Of a stretch of DNA of 64,000 nt, positions 12,601 to 25,116 are shown in pieces. The notes beneath the pieces were generated by a model. It had not been told where the DNA came from. It did not search any database and saw only the letters and a list, made by a program, of their open reading frames with translations. The DNA is taken from contig JALIGW010000059.1 of the NCBI GenBank assembly GCA_023053685.1, positions 434,001-498,000 on the forward strand, given 5' to 3'. Every line of letters starts with the position of its first letter. Position 1 is the stretch's first letter. The position numbers were made by a program, and so were the translations under genes. This stretch comes from Diadophis punctatus similis (taxonomy: Eukaryota > Chordata > Lepidosauria > Squamata > Dipsadidae).

Positions 12601-15600
12601 TCTGGAAAACCGAATTCTCACACCATTTTCAGATCCGAGCTTTCCCTGACAAGATAGCCAAAGTCGTATCATATAATTTACCAATTCAGCCAGAAAACTT
12701 CACTATTGACAGAGAGCTCAGAAATGAAAAAGAAACAGTTATTCCTGTTCCCTAGGGTCTCGAAAACCGAATTCTCACACCATTTTCAGATCCGAGCTTT
12801 CCCTGACGAGTTAGCCCAAGGCGTATCTCAGAATATTCTATAGAACTGAATTCAACTAGAAAACTTCACTTTTGACGCAGAGCTCAGAAATGAAAAAGAA
12901 ACACATATTCCTGTTCCCTAGGGTCTCGAAAGCCGAATTCTCACACCATTTTCAGATCTGAGCTTTCCCTTAGGAGTTAGCCAACCCGTTTCATAGAATT
13001 TACCAATTGAGCCAGAAAACTTCACTATTGACAGAGAGCTCAGAAATGAAAAAGAAACACATATTCCTGTTCCCTAGGGTCTGGAAAGCCGAATTCTCAC
13101 ACCATTTTCAGATCCGAGCTTTCCCTGAGGAGTTAGCCACTGTCGTATTTCAGAATTTGCCGTAGGACTCAATTCAGCGCAAAAAATTTACTTTTGACAC
13201 AGAGCTCAGAAATGAAAAAGAAACACATATTCATGCTTCCCAGGGTGTGAAAGCCGAATTCTCACACCATTTTCAGATCCGAGCTTTCCCTGACTTGTTA
13301 GCCAAAGTCGTATTTTAGAATTTGCCTTGGGACTCAATTCAGCCCGAAACCTTCACTTTTGACACAGAAGTCAGAAATGAAAAAGAAACAGATATCCCTG
13401 TTCCCTAGTGTCTGGAAAGCCGAATTCTCACGCCATTTTCAGATCCGAGCTTTCCCTGAGGATTTAGCCCAAGCCGTATCATAGAATTTACCAATTCAGC
13501 CAGAAAACTTCACTTTTGACACAGAGCTCAGAAATGAAAAAGAAACAGATATTCCTGTTCCCTAGCGTCTGGAAAGCCTAATTCTCACGCCATTATCAGA
13601 TCCGAGCTTTCCCTGAGGAGTTAGCCCAAGGCGTATCTCAGAATTTGCCATAGAACTGAATTCAGCTAGAAAACTTCACTTTTGACACAGATGTCAGAAA
13701 TCAAAAAGAAACACACATTCATGCTCCCCAGGGTCTGGAAAGCCAAAATCTGACGCCATTTTGAGCTTTTCCTGAGGATTTAGCCCAAGCCGTATCATAG
13801 AATTTACCAATTCAGCCAGAAAACTTCACTTTTGACACAGAGCTCAGAAATGAAAAAGAAACAGATATTCCTGTTCCCTAGGGTCTGGAAAGCGAATTCT
13901 CACACCATTTTCAGATCCGAGCTTTCCCTGACGAGTTAGCCTAAGGCGTATCTCAGAATTTGCCGTAGAACTGAATTCAGCTGGAAAACTTCACTTTTGA
14001 CACAGAGCTCAGAAATGAAAAAGATACAACTAATTCCTGTTCCCTAGGGTCTGGAAAGCCGAATTCTCACACCATTTTGAGATCCGAGCTTTCCCTCAGG
14101 AGTTAGCCCAAGCCATATCACAGAATTTACCAATTCAACTAGAAAACTTCACTTTTGACGCAGAGCTCAGAAATGAAAAAGAAACAGTTATTCCTGTTCC
14201 CTAGGGTCTCGAAAACCGAATTCTCACACCATTTTCAGATCCGAGCTTTCCCTGAGGAGTTAGCCCAAGCCGTATCATAGAATTTACCAATTCAGTCCGA
14301 AAACTTCACTTTTGACACAGAGCTCAGAATTGAAAAAGAAACAGATATTCCTGTTCCCTAGAGTCTGGAAAGCCGAATTCTCACACCATTTTCAAATCCG
14401 AGCTTTCCCTGACGAGTTATCCCAAGGCGTATCTCAGAATTTTCCATAGAACTGAATTCAGCCGAAAACTTTACTTTTGACGCAGAGCTCAGAAATGAAA
14501 AAGAAACACATATTCCTGTTCCCTAGGGTCTGGAAAGCCGAATTCTCACACCATTTTCAGATCCGAGCTTTCCCTTAGGAGTTAGCCCAATCCGTATCAT
14601 AGAATTTACCTTAGGACTCAATTCAGCCCGAAAACATCACTTTTGACACAGAGCTCAGAAATGAAAAAGAAACAGATATTCCTGTTCCCTAGGGTCTGGA
14701 AAGCCGAATTCTCACACCATTTTCAGATCCGAGCTTTCCCTGAGGAGTTAGCCACTGTCGTATTTCAGAATTTGCCGTAGGATTCAATTCAGCGCAAAAA
14801 ATTTACTTTTGACACAGAGCTCAGAAATGAAAAAGAAACACATATTCATGCTTCCCAGGGTGTGAAAGCCGAATTCTCACACCATTTTCAGATCCGAGCT
14901 TTCCCTGACTTGTTAGCCAAAGTCGTATTTTAGAATTTGCCTTGGGACTCAATTCAGCCCGAAAACTTCACTTTTGACACAGAAGTCAGAAATGAAAAAG
15001 AAACAGATATCCCTGTTCCCTAGTGTCTGGAAAGCCGAATTCTCACGCCATTTTCAGATCCGAGCTTTCCCTGAGGATTTAGCCCAAGCCGTATCATAGA
15101 ATTTACCAATTCAGCCAGAAAACTTCACTTTTGACACAGAGCTCAGAAATGAAAAAGAAACAGATATTCCTGTTCCCTAGCATCTGGAAAGCCTAATTCT
15201 CACGACATTATCAGATCCGAGCTTTCCCTGAGGAGTTAGCCCAAGGCGTATCTCAGAATTTGCCATAGAACTGAATTCAGCTAGAAAACTTCACTTTTGA
15301 CACAGATGTCAGAAATCAAAAAGAAACACACATTCATGCTCCCCAGGGTCTGGAAAGCCAAAATCTGACACCATTTTGAGCTTTTCCTGAGGATTTAGCC
15401 CAAGCCGTATCATAGAATTTACCAATTCAGCCAGAAAACTTCACTTTTGACACAGAGCTCAGAAATGAAAAAGAAACAGATATTCCTGTTCCCTAGGGTC
15501 TGGAAAGCGAATTCTCACACCATTTTCAGATCCGAGCTTTCCCTGACGAGTTAGCCCAAGGCGTATCTCAGAATTTGCCGTAGAACTGAATTCAGCTGGA

Positions 15601-15701
15601 AAACTTCACTTTTGACACAGAGCTCAGAAATGAAAAAGATACAACTAATTCCTGTTCCCTAGGGTCTGGAAAGCCGAATTCTCACACCATTTTGAGATCC
15701 G
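9665..15701 (+). repeat. 10-monomer HOR (1615 bp) with partial copies
   Basis: Units 13203-14817 have measured lengths 165, 157, 166, 150, 165, 158, 157, 165, 166 and 166, summing to 1615. The order of 13064-14086 repeats at 14679-15701 (offset 1615), and 9665-11350 matches 13060-14745 (offset 3395). Marker units are ttagccactgtcg (9738, 13133, 14748), cagaagtcag or cagatgtcag in place of the SacI site, a D monomer, and the gatacaactaattcc unit. Within the span, 10681-12914 is the 4779 cassette. The same HOR pair reappears at ~31852-34489 in super-copy 2. Confidence 0.8.
10681..12914 (+). repeat. 4779-offset cassette, second copy
   Basis: This is the same cassette as 5902-8135, with near-identical unit order. 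It continues to ~12995 when compared with 28657-30971 (offset 17976), so it is the more complete counterpart of the super-copy 2 version. Only one version seems to occupy this slot in super-copy 2, so the doubling is specific to super-copy 1, or was lost from copy 2. Confidence 0.75.
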
Positions 15702-17950
15702 AGCTTTAACTGAGCAGATAGCCCAACCCATATCATACAATTTACCTTAGGTCTCAATTCAGCACGAAAACTTCACTTTTGACACAGAGCTCAGAAATGA
15801 AAAAGAAACACATATTCATGCTCCCCAGGGTGTGAAAGACGAATTCTCACACCATTTTCAGATTCGAGCTTTCCCTGACTTGTTAGCCAAAGTCGTATTT
15901 TAGAATTTGCCTTGGGACTCAATTCAGCCCGAAAACTTCACTTTTGACACAGAAGTCAGAAATGAAAAAGAAACAGTTATTCCTGTTTCCTAGGGTCTGG
16001 AAAACAGAATTCTCACACCATTTTCAGATCCGAGCTTTCCCTGAAAAGATAGCCAAAGTCGTATCATAGAATTTAGCAATTCAGCCAGAAAACTTCACTA
16101 TTGACAGAGAGCTCAGAAATGAAAAAGAAACAGTTATTCCTGTTCCATAGGGTCTCGAAAACCGAATTCTCACACCATTTTCAGATCCGAGCTTTCCCTG
16201 AGGAGTTAGCCCAAGCCGTATCATAGAATTTACCAATTCAGTCCGAAAACTTCACTTTTGACACAGAGCTCAGAAATGAAAAAGAAACAGATATTCCTGT
16301 TCCCTAGAGTCTGGAAAGCCGAATTCTCACACCATTTTCAGATCCGAGCTTTCCCTGACGAGTTAGCCCAAGCCGTATCATAGAATTTACCAATTCAGTC
16401 CGAAAACTTCACTTTTGACACAGAGCTCAGAAATGAAAAAGAAACATATATTCCTGTTCCCTAGGGTCTGGAAAGCCGAATTCTCACACCATTTTCAGAT
16501 CCGAGCTTTCCCTGAGGAGTTAGCCATTGTCGTATTTCAGAATTTGCCGTAGGACTCAATTCAGCGCAAAAAATTTACTTTTGACACAGAGCTCAGAAAT
16601 GAAAAAGAAACACATATTCATGCTCCCCAGGGTTTGAAAGACGAATTCTCACACCATTTTCAGATCCGAGCTTTCCCTGACTTGTTAGCCAAAGTCGTAT
16701 TTTAGAATTTGCCTTGGGACTCAATTCAGCCCGAAAACTTCACTTTTGACACAGAGCTCAGAAATGAAAAAGAAACAGATATTCCTGTTTCCTAGGGTCT
16801 GGAAAACCGAATTCTCACACCATTTTCAGAAACGAGCTTTCCCTGACAAGATAGCCAAAGTCGTATCATAGAATTTACCAATTCAGCCAGAAAACTTCAC
16901 TATTGACAGAGAGCTCAGAAATGAAAAAGAAACACATATTCCTGTTCCCTAGGGTCTGGAAAGCCGAATTCTCACACCATTTTCAGATCCGAGCTTTCCC
17001 TGACGAGTTAGCCCAAGGCGTATCTCAGAATTTTCCATAGAACTGAATTCAGCCCGAAAACTTCACTTTTGACGCAGAGCTCAGAAATGAAAAAGAAGCA
17101 CATATTCCTGTTCCCTAGGGTCTGGAAAGCCGAATTCTCACACCATTTTCAGATCCGAGCTTTCCCTGACGAGTTAGCCCAAGACATATCTCAGAATTTG
17201 CCATAGAACTGAATTCAGCCCGAAAACTTCACTTTTGACACAGAGCTCAGAAATGAAAAACAAACAGATATTACTGTTCCCTAGCGTCTGGAAAGCCGAA
17301 TTCTCACACCATTTTCAGATCCGAGCTTTCCCTGAGGAGTTAGTCCAAGCCATATCACAGAATTTACCAATTCAACTAGAAAACTTCACTTTTGACGCAG
17401 AGCTCAGAAATGAAAAAGAAACACATATTCCTGTTCCCTAGGGTCTGGAAAGCCGAATTCTCACACCATTTTCAGATCCGAGCTTTCCCTTAGGAGTTAG
17501 CCCAAGGCGTATCTCAGAATTTTCCATAGAACTGAATTCTGCCGAAAACTTCACTTTTGACGCAGAGCTCAGAAATGAAAAAGAAACAAATATTCCTGTT
17601 CCTTAGGATCTGGAAAGCCGAATTCTCACACCATTTTCAGATCCGAGCTTTCGCTTAGGAGTTAGCCCAACCCGTATCATAGAATTTACCTTAGGACTCA
17701 ATTCAGCCCGAAAACATCACTTTTGACACAGAGCTCAGAAATGAAAAAGAAACAGATATTCCTGTTCCCTAGGGTCTGGAAAGTCGAATTCTCACACCAT
17801 TTTCAGATCCGAGCTTTCCCTGAGGAGTTAGCCACTGTTGTATTTCAGAATTTGCCGTAGGACTCAATTCAGCGCAAAAAATTTACTTTTGACACAGAGC
17901 TCAGAAATGAAAAAGAAACACATATTCATGCTCCCCAGGGTGTGAAAGCC
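15702..17950 (+). repeat. End of super-copy 1, including first right-type units
   Basis: Units here are ordinary L and S monomers. From 17235 the block carries gaaaaacaaacagatattac, cttaggatctgg and tttcgcttagg variants that otherwise occur only after ~36 kb. The matching stretch in super-copy 2 is 36.5-37.7 kb, where a three-monomer segment has been doubled (488 bp). The block ends at the tandem junction at 17950. Confidence 0.75.
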
Positions 17951-19659
17951 GAATTCTCACACCATTTTCAGATCCGAGCTTTCCCTGAGGAGTTAGCCCA
18001 AGGCGTATCTCAGAATTTGCCATAGAACTGAATTCAGCTAGAAAACTTCACTTTTGACACAGAGCTCAGAAATCAAAAAGAAACACACATTCATGCTACC
18101 CAGGGTCTGGAAAGCCAAAATCTGACACCTTTTTGAGCTTTTCCTGAGGAGTTAGCCCAAGCCGTATCTTAGAATTTACCAATAAAGCCCGAAAACTTCA
18201 CTTTTGACACAGAGCTCAGAAATGAAAAAGAAACAGATATTCCTGTTCCCTAGGGTCTGGAAAGCGAATTCTCACACCATTTTCAGATCCGAGCTTTCCC
18301 TGACTTGTTAGCCAACATCGTATTATAGAATTTGCCTTGGGACTCAATTCAGCCCAAAAACTTCACTTTTGACACAGAGCTCAGAAATGAAAAAGAAACA
18401 GTTATTCCTGTTCTCTAGGGTCTCGAAAACCGAATTCTCACACCATTTTCAGATCCGAGCTTTCCCTGAGGAGTTAGCCCAAGCCGTATCATAGAATTTA
18501 ACTATTCAGCCTGAAAACTTCACTTTTGACACAGAGCTCAGAAATGAAAAAGAAAGAAATATTCCTGTTCTCCAGGGTCTGGAAAGGCAACATCTCACAC
18601 CATTTTCAGATCCGAGCTTTGTCTGAGTGGTTAGCCCAAGCCGTATCACAGAATTTACCAATTCATCCAGAAAACTTCACTTTTGACACAGAGCTCAAAA
18701 CTGAAAAAGAAAGAGATATTCCTGTTCCCTAGGGTCTGGAAAGCCGAATTCTCTCACCATTTTGAGATCCGAGCTTTCCCTGAGCAGATAGCCCAACCCG
18801 TATCATACAATTTACCTTAGGACTCAATTCAGCCCGAAAACTTCACTTTTGACACAGAGCTCAGAAATGAAAAAGAAACACATATGCATGCTCTCCAGGG
18901 TCTGGAAACCAAAATCTCACACCATTTTCAGATCCGAGCTTTCCCTGAGGAGTTAGCCCAAGCCGTATCATAGAATTTACCAATTCAGCCAGAAAACTTA
19001 ACTTTTGACACAGAGCTCAGAAATGAAAAAGAAACAGATATTCCTGTTTCCTAGGGTCTGGAAAGCCGAATTCTCACACCATTTTCAGATCCGAGCATTC
19101 CCTGAGGAGTTAGCCAAAGTCGTATTTTAGAATTTGCCTTGGGACTCATTTCAGCGCAAAAACTTTACTTTTGACACAAAGCTCAGAAATGAAAAAGAAA
19201 CAAATATTCATGCTCCCCAGGGTCTGGAAAGGCAACATCTCACACCATTTTCAGATCCGAGCTTTGCCAGAGTGGTTAGCCCAAGCCGTATCACAGAATT
19301 TACGAATTCATCCAGAAAACTTCACTTTTGACACAGAGCTCAAAACTGAAAAAGAAAGAGATATTCCTGTTCCCTAGGGTCTGGAAAGCCGAATTCTCAC
19401 ACCATTTTGAGATCCGAGCTTTCCCTGAGCAGATAGCCCAACCCGTATCATACAATTTACCTTAGGACTCAATTCAGCCCGAAAACTTCACTATTGACAC
19501 AGAGCTCAGAAATGAAAAAGAAACAGTTATTCCTGATCCCTAGGGTCTCGAAAACCGAATTCTCACACCATTTTCAGATCCGAGCTTTCCCTGAGGAGTT
19601 AGCCCAAGCCGTATCATAGAATTTACCAATTCAGCCCGAAAACTTCACTATTGACACAG

Positions 19660-20323
19660 AGCTCAGAAATGAAAAAGAAACAGTTATTCCTGTTCGCTAG
19701 GGTCTAGAAAGCCGAATTCTCACACCATTTTCAGATCCGAGCTTTTCCTGAGGAGTTAGCCCAAGGCGTATCTCAGAATTTTCCATAGAACTGAATTCAG
19801 CCCGAAAACTTCACTTTTGACACAGAGCTCAGAAATCAAAAAGAAAAACATACTCCTGTTCCCTAGGGTCTGGAAAGCCGAATTCTCACACCATTTTCAG
19901 ATCCGAGCTTTCCCTGACGAATTAGCCCAAGGCGTATCACAGAATTTTCCATAGAACTGAATTCAGCTAGAAAACTTCACTTTTGACGCAGAGCTCAGAA
20001 ATGAAAAAGAAACACATATTCCTGATCCCTAGGGTCTGGAAAGCCGAATTCTCACACCATTTTCAGATAAGAGCTTTCCCTGAGGAGTTAGCCCAACCCG
20101 TATTTCAGAATTTGCCGTAGGACTCAATTCAGCGCAAAAAATTTACTTTTGACACAGAGCTCAGAACTAAAAAAGAAACACATATTCATGCTCCCCAGGG
20201 ACTGGAAAGCCAAAATCTCACACCATTTTCAGATCCGAGCTTTCCCTGACGAGTTGGCCAAAGTCGTATTTTAGAATTTGCGTTGGGACTCAATTCAGCC
20301 CGAAAACTTCACTTTTGACACAG
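19660..20323 (+). repeat. Four-monomer insertion (4 x 166 bp) in super-copy 2
   Basis: AGCTC landmarks fall at 19660, 19826, 19992, 20158 and 20324, four consecutive long monomers totalling 664 bp. Position 4864 in super-copy 1 corresponds both to 19660 (offset 14796) and to 20324 (offset 15460), so these four units are present only in super-copy 2 or were deleted from copy 1. The set includes the unusual aaaaacatactcc and cagataagag units, seen again at ~27.1-27.4 kb. Confidence 0.8.
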
Positions 20324-23320
20324 AGCTCAGAAATGAAAAAGAAAGAGTTATTCCTGTTTCTTAGGGTCTGGAAAGCCAAAATCTCACACCATTTTCAGAT
20401 CCGAGCTTTCCCTGACGAGTTAGCCAAAGTCGTATTTTAGAATTTGCGTTGGGACTCAATTCAGCCCGAAAACTTCACTTTTGACACAGAGCTCAGAAAT
20501 GAAAAAGAAAGAGTTATTCCTGTTTCTTAGGGTCTGGAAAACCAAATTCTCACACCATTTTCAGATCCGAGCTTTCCCTGACGAGTTAGCCCAAGGCGTA
20601 TCTCAGAATTTGCCATAGAACTGAATTCAGCTAGAAAACTTCACTTTTGACACAGAGCTAAGAAATCAAAAAGAAACACACATTCATGCTCCCCAGGGTC
20701 TGGAAAGCCAAAATCTGACACCTTTTTGAGCTTTTCCTGAGGAGTTAGCCCAAGCCGTATCTTAGAATTTACCAATAAAGCCCGAAAACTTCACTTTTGA
20801 CACAGAGCTCAGAAATGAAAAAGAAACAGATATTCCTGTTCCCTAGGGTCTGGAAAGCGAATTCTCACACCATTTTCAGATCCGAGCTTTCCCTGACGAG
20901 TTAGCCCAAGGTGTGTCTCAGAATTTGCCGTAGAACTGAATTCAGCCCGAAAACTTCACTTTTGACACAGAGCTCAGAAATGAAAAAGAAACACATATTC
21001 ATGCTCCCCAGGGTGTGAAAACTGAATTCTCACACCATTTTCAGATCCGAGGTTTCCCTGACTTGTTAGCCAACGTCGTATTTTAGAATTTGCCTTGGGA
21101 CTCAATTCAGCCCAAAAACTTCACTTTTGACACAGAGCTCAGAAATGAAAAAGAAACAGTTATTCCTGTTCCCTAGGGTCTCGAAAACCGAATTCTCACA
21201 CCATTTTCAGATCCGAGCTTTCCCTGAGGAGTTAGCCCAAGCCGTATCATAGAATTTACCAATTCAGTCCGAAAACTTCACTTTTGACACAGAGCTCAGA
21301 AATGAAAAAGAAACAGATATTCCTGTTCCCTAGTGTCTGGAAAGCCGAATTCTCACACCATTTTCAGATCCGAGCTTTCCCTCAGGAGTTAGCCCAAGCC
21401 ATATCACAGAATTTACCAATTCAACTAGAAAACTTCACTTTTGACGCAGAGCTCAGAAATGAAAAAGAAACAGTTATTCCTGTTCCCTAGGGTCTCGAAA
21501 ACCGAATTCTCACACCATTTTCAGATCCGAGCTTTCCCTGAGGAGTTAGCCCAAGCCGTATCATAGAATTTACCAATTCAGTCCGAAAACTTCACTTTTG
21601 ACACAGAGCTCAGAATTGAAAAAGAAACAGATATTCCTGTTCCCTAGAGTCTGGAAAGCCGAATTCTCACACCATTTTCAAATCCGAGCTTTCCCTGACG
21701 AGTTAGCCCAAGGCGTATCTCAGAATTTTCCATAGAACTGAATTCAGCCGAAAACTTTACTTTTGACGCAGAGCTCAGAAATGAAAAAGAAACACATATT
21801 CCTGTTCCCTAGGGTCTGGAAAGCCGAATTCTCACACCATTTTCAGATCCGAGCTTTCCCTTAGGAGTTAGCCCAACCCGTATCATAGAATTTACCTTAG
21901 GACTCAATTCAGCCCGAAAACATCACTTTTGACACAGAGCTCAGAAATGAAAAAGAAACAGATATTCCTGTTCCCTAGAGTCTGGAAAGCCGAATTCTCA
22001 CACCATTTTCAGATCCGAGCTTTCCCTGAGGAGTTAGCCCAACCCGTATTTCAGAATTTGCCATAGGACTCAATTCAGCGCAAAAAATTTACTTTTGACA
22101 CAGAGCTCAGAACTAAAAAAGAAACACATATTCATGCTCCCCAGGGACTGGAAAGCCAAAATCTCACACCATTTTCAGATCCGAGCTTTCCCTGACGAGT
22201 TGGCCAAAGTCGTATTTTAGAATTTGCGTTGGGACTCAATTCAGCCCGAAAACTTCACTTTTGACACAGAGCTCAGAAATGAAAAAGAAAGAGTTATTCC
22301 TGTTTCTTAGGGTCTGGAAAGCCAAAATCTCACACCATTTTCAGATCCGAGCTTTCCCTGACGAGTTAGCCAAAGTCGTATTTTAGAATTTGCGTTGGGA
22401 CTCAATTCAGCCCGAAAACTTCACTTTTGACACAGAGCTCAGAAATGAAAAAGAAAGAGTTATTCCTGTTTCTTAGGGTCTGGAAAACCAAATTCTCACA
22501 CCATTTTCAGATCCGAGCTTTCCCTGACGAGTTAGCCCAAGGCGTATCTCAGAATTTGCCATAGAACTGAATTCAGCTAGAAAACTTCACTTTTGACACA
22601 GAGCTAAGAAATCAAAAAGAAACACACATTCATGCTCCCCAGGGTCTGGAAAGCCAAAATCTGACACCTTTTTGAGCTTTTCCTGAGGAGTTAGCCCAAG
22701 CCGTATCTTAGAATTTACCAATAAAGCCCGAAAACTTCACTTTTGACACAGAGCTCAGAAATGAAAAAGAAACAGATATTCCTGTTCCCTACGGTCTGGA
22801 AAGCGAATTCTCACACCATTTTCAGATCCGAGCTTTCCCTGACGAGTTAGCCCAAGGTGTGTCTCAGAATTTGCCGTAGAACTGAATTCAGCCCAAAAAC
22901 TTCACTTTTGACACAGAGCTCAGAAATGAAAAAGAAACACATATTCATGCTCCCCAGGGTGTGAAAGCTGAATTCTCACACCATTTTCAGATCCGAGCTT
23001 TCCCTGACTTGTTAGCCAACGTCGTATTTTAGAATTTGCCTTGGGACTCAATTCAGCCCAAAAACTTCACTTTTGACACAGAGCTCAGAAATGAAAAAGA
23101 AACAGTTATTCCTGTTCCCTAGGGTCTCGAAAACCGAATTCTCACACCATTTTCAGATCCGAGCTTTCCCTGAGGAGTTAGCCCAAGCCGTATCATAGAA
23201 TTTACCAATTCAGCCAGAAAACTTCACTTTTGACACAGAGCTCAGAAATGAAAAAGAAACAGATATTCCTGTTTCCTAGGGTCTGGAAAACCGAATTCTC
23301 ACACCATTTTCAGATCCGAG
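20324..23320 (+). repeat. 7295-offset cassette, first copy
   Basis: The order of ~19.70-23.32 kb recurs at ~26.99-30.61 kb with a constant offset of 7295. To the left, 17.67-19.5 kb pairs with 25.12-27.0 kb at offset 7452; the 157-bp change is one short monomer present at 19503-19659 and absent from the second copy. Match ends at ~23320/30615 (cttaggagttagcc versus ctgacaagatagcc). The same cassette corresponds to ~4.86-7.7 kb of super-copy 1 (offset 15460). Confidence 0.8.
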
Positions 23321-25116
23321 CTTTCCCTTAGGAGTTAGCCAACCCGTTTCATAGAATTTACCTTAGGACTCAATTCAGCCCGAAAACATCACTTTTGACA
23401 CAGAGCTCAGAAATGAAAAAGAAACAGATATTCCTGTTCCCTAGCGTCTGGAAAACCGAATTCTCACACCATTTTCAGATCCGAGCTTTCCCTGAGGAGT
23501 TAGCCCAAGCCGTATCATAGAATTTACCAATTCAGTCCGAAAACTTCACTTTTGACACAGAGCTCAGAATTGAAAAAGAAACAGATATTCCTGTTCCCTA
23601 GAGTCTGGAAAGCCGAATTCTCACACCATTTTCAAATCCGAGCTTTCCCTGACGAGTTAGCCCAAGGCGTATCTCAGAATTTTCCATAGAACTGAATTCA
23701 GCCGAAAACTTTACTTTTGACGCAGAGCTCAGAAATGAAAAAGAAACACATATTCCTGTTCCCTAGGGTCTGGAAAGCCGAATTCTCACACCATTTTCAG
23801 ATCCGAGCTTTCCCTTAGGAGTTAGCCCAACCCGTATCATAGAATTTACCTTAGGACTCAATTCAGCCCGAAAACATCACTTTTGACACAGAGCTCAGAA
23901 ATGAAAAAGAAACAGATATTCCTGTTCCCTAGGGTCTGGAAAGCCGAATTCTCACACCATTTTCAGATCCGAGCTTTCCCTGAGGAGTTAGCCACTGTCG
24001 TATTTCAGAATTTGCCGTAGGACTCAATTCAGCGCAAAAAATTTACTTTTGACACAGAGCTCAGAAATGAAAAAGAAACACATATTCATGCTTCCCAGGG
24101 TGTGAAAGCCGAATTCTCACACCATTTTCAGATCCGAGCTTTCCCTGACTTGTTAGCCAAAGTCGTATTTTAGAATTTGCCTTGGGACTCAATTCAGCCC
24201 GAAACCTTCACTTTTGACACAGAAGTCAGAAATGAAAAAGAAACAGATATCCCTGTTCCCTAGTGTCTGGAAAGCCGAATTCTCACGCCATTTTCAGATC
24301 CGAGCTTTCCCTGAGGATTTAGCCCAAGCCGTATCATAGAATTTACCAATTCAGCCAGAAAACTTCACTTTTGACACAGCGCTCAGAAATGAAAAAGAAA
24401 CAGATATTCCTGTTCCCTAGCGTCTGGAAAGCCTAATTCTCACGCCATTATCAGATCCGAGCTTTCCCTGAGGAGTTAGCCCAAGGCGTATCTCAGAATT
24501 TGCCATAGAACTGAATTCAGCTGGAAAACTTCACTTTTGACACAGAGCTCAGAAATGAAAAAGATACAACTAATTCCTGTTCCCTAGGGTCTGGAAAGCC
24601 GAATTCTCACACCATTTTGAGATCCGAGCTTTCCCTCAGGAGTTAGCCCAGGCCATATCACAGAATTTACCAATTCAACTAGAAAACTTCACTTTTGACG
24701 CAGAGCTCAGAAATGAAAAAGAAACAGATATTCCTGTTCCCTAGCGTCTGGAAAACCGAATTCTCACACCATTTTCAGATCCGAGCTTTCCCTACCAAGA
24801 TAGCCAAAGTCGTATCATAGAATTTACCAATTGAGCCAGAAAACTTCACTATTGACAGAGAGCTCAGAAATGAAAAAGAAACAGTTATTCCTGTTCCCTA
24901 GGGTCTCGAAAACCGAATTCTCACACCATTTTCAGATCCGAGCTTTCCCTGAGCAGTTAGCCCAAGCCGTATCATAGAACTTACCTATTCAGTCCGAAAA
25001 CTTCACTTTTGACACAGAGCTCAGAAATGAAAAAGAAACAGATATTCCTGTTCCCTAGGGTCTGGAAAGCCGAATTCTCACACCATTTTCAGATCCGAGC
25101 TTTCCCTGAGGAGTTA
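23321..25116 (+). repeat. Mixed HOR fragments between the two 7295-offset cassettes
   Basis: This contains pieces of several blocks: a cttaggagttagccaacccg unit shared with ~30945, part of the 1615-bp HOR (ttagccactgtcg near 23988), and a ctaccaagatagcc unit shared with ~31109. Near 24500 the gatacaactaattcc unit follows directly on a gccatagaactg linker. Elsewhere a D monomer and one more unit come between, so about two monomers look deleted here. Confidence 0.75.

Larger units (their letters stand above)
3155..17950 (+). repeat. Super-copy 1 of a ~14.8-kb tandem duplication
   Basis: This interval is collinear with 17951-37706. The offset is 14796 at the left end (3155 pairs with 17951) and 19756 at the right end (17950 pairs with 37706), so the right end of this copy abuts the left end of the next, as expected of a tandem duplication. 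To the left, match stops at 3152 (aatccgaattc versus aagccgaattc at 17948). Internal blocks include 5902-8135 repeated at 10681-12914, a 10-monomer HOR at ~9665-15701, the filler scar near 8960, and ordinary mixed monomers between. Confidence 0.8.
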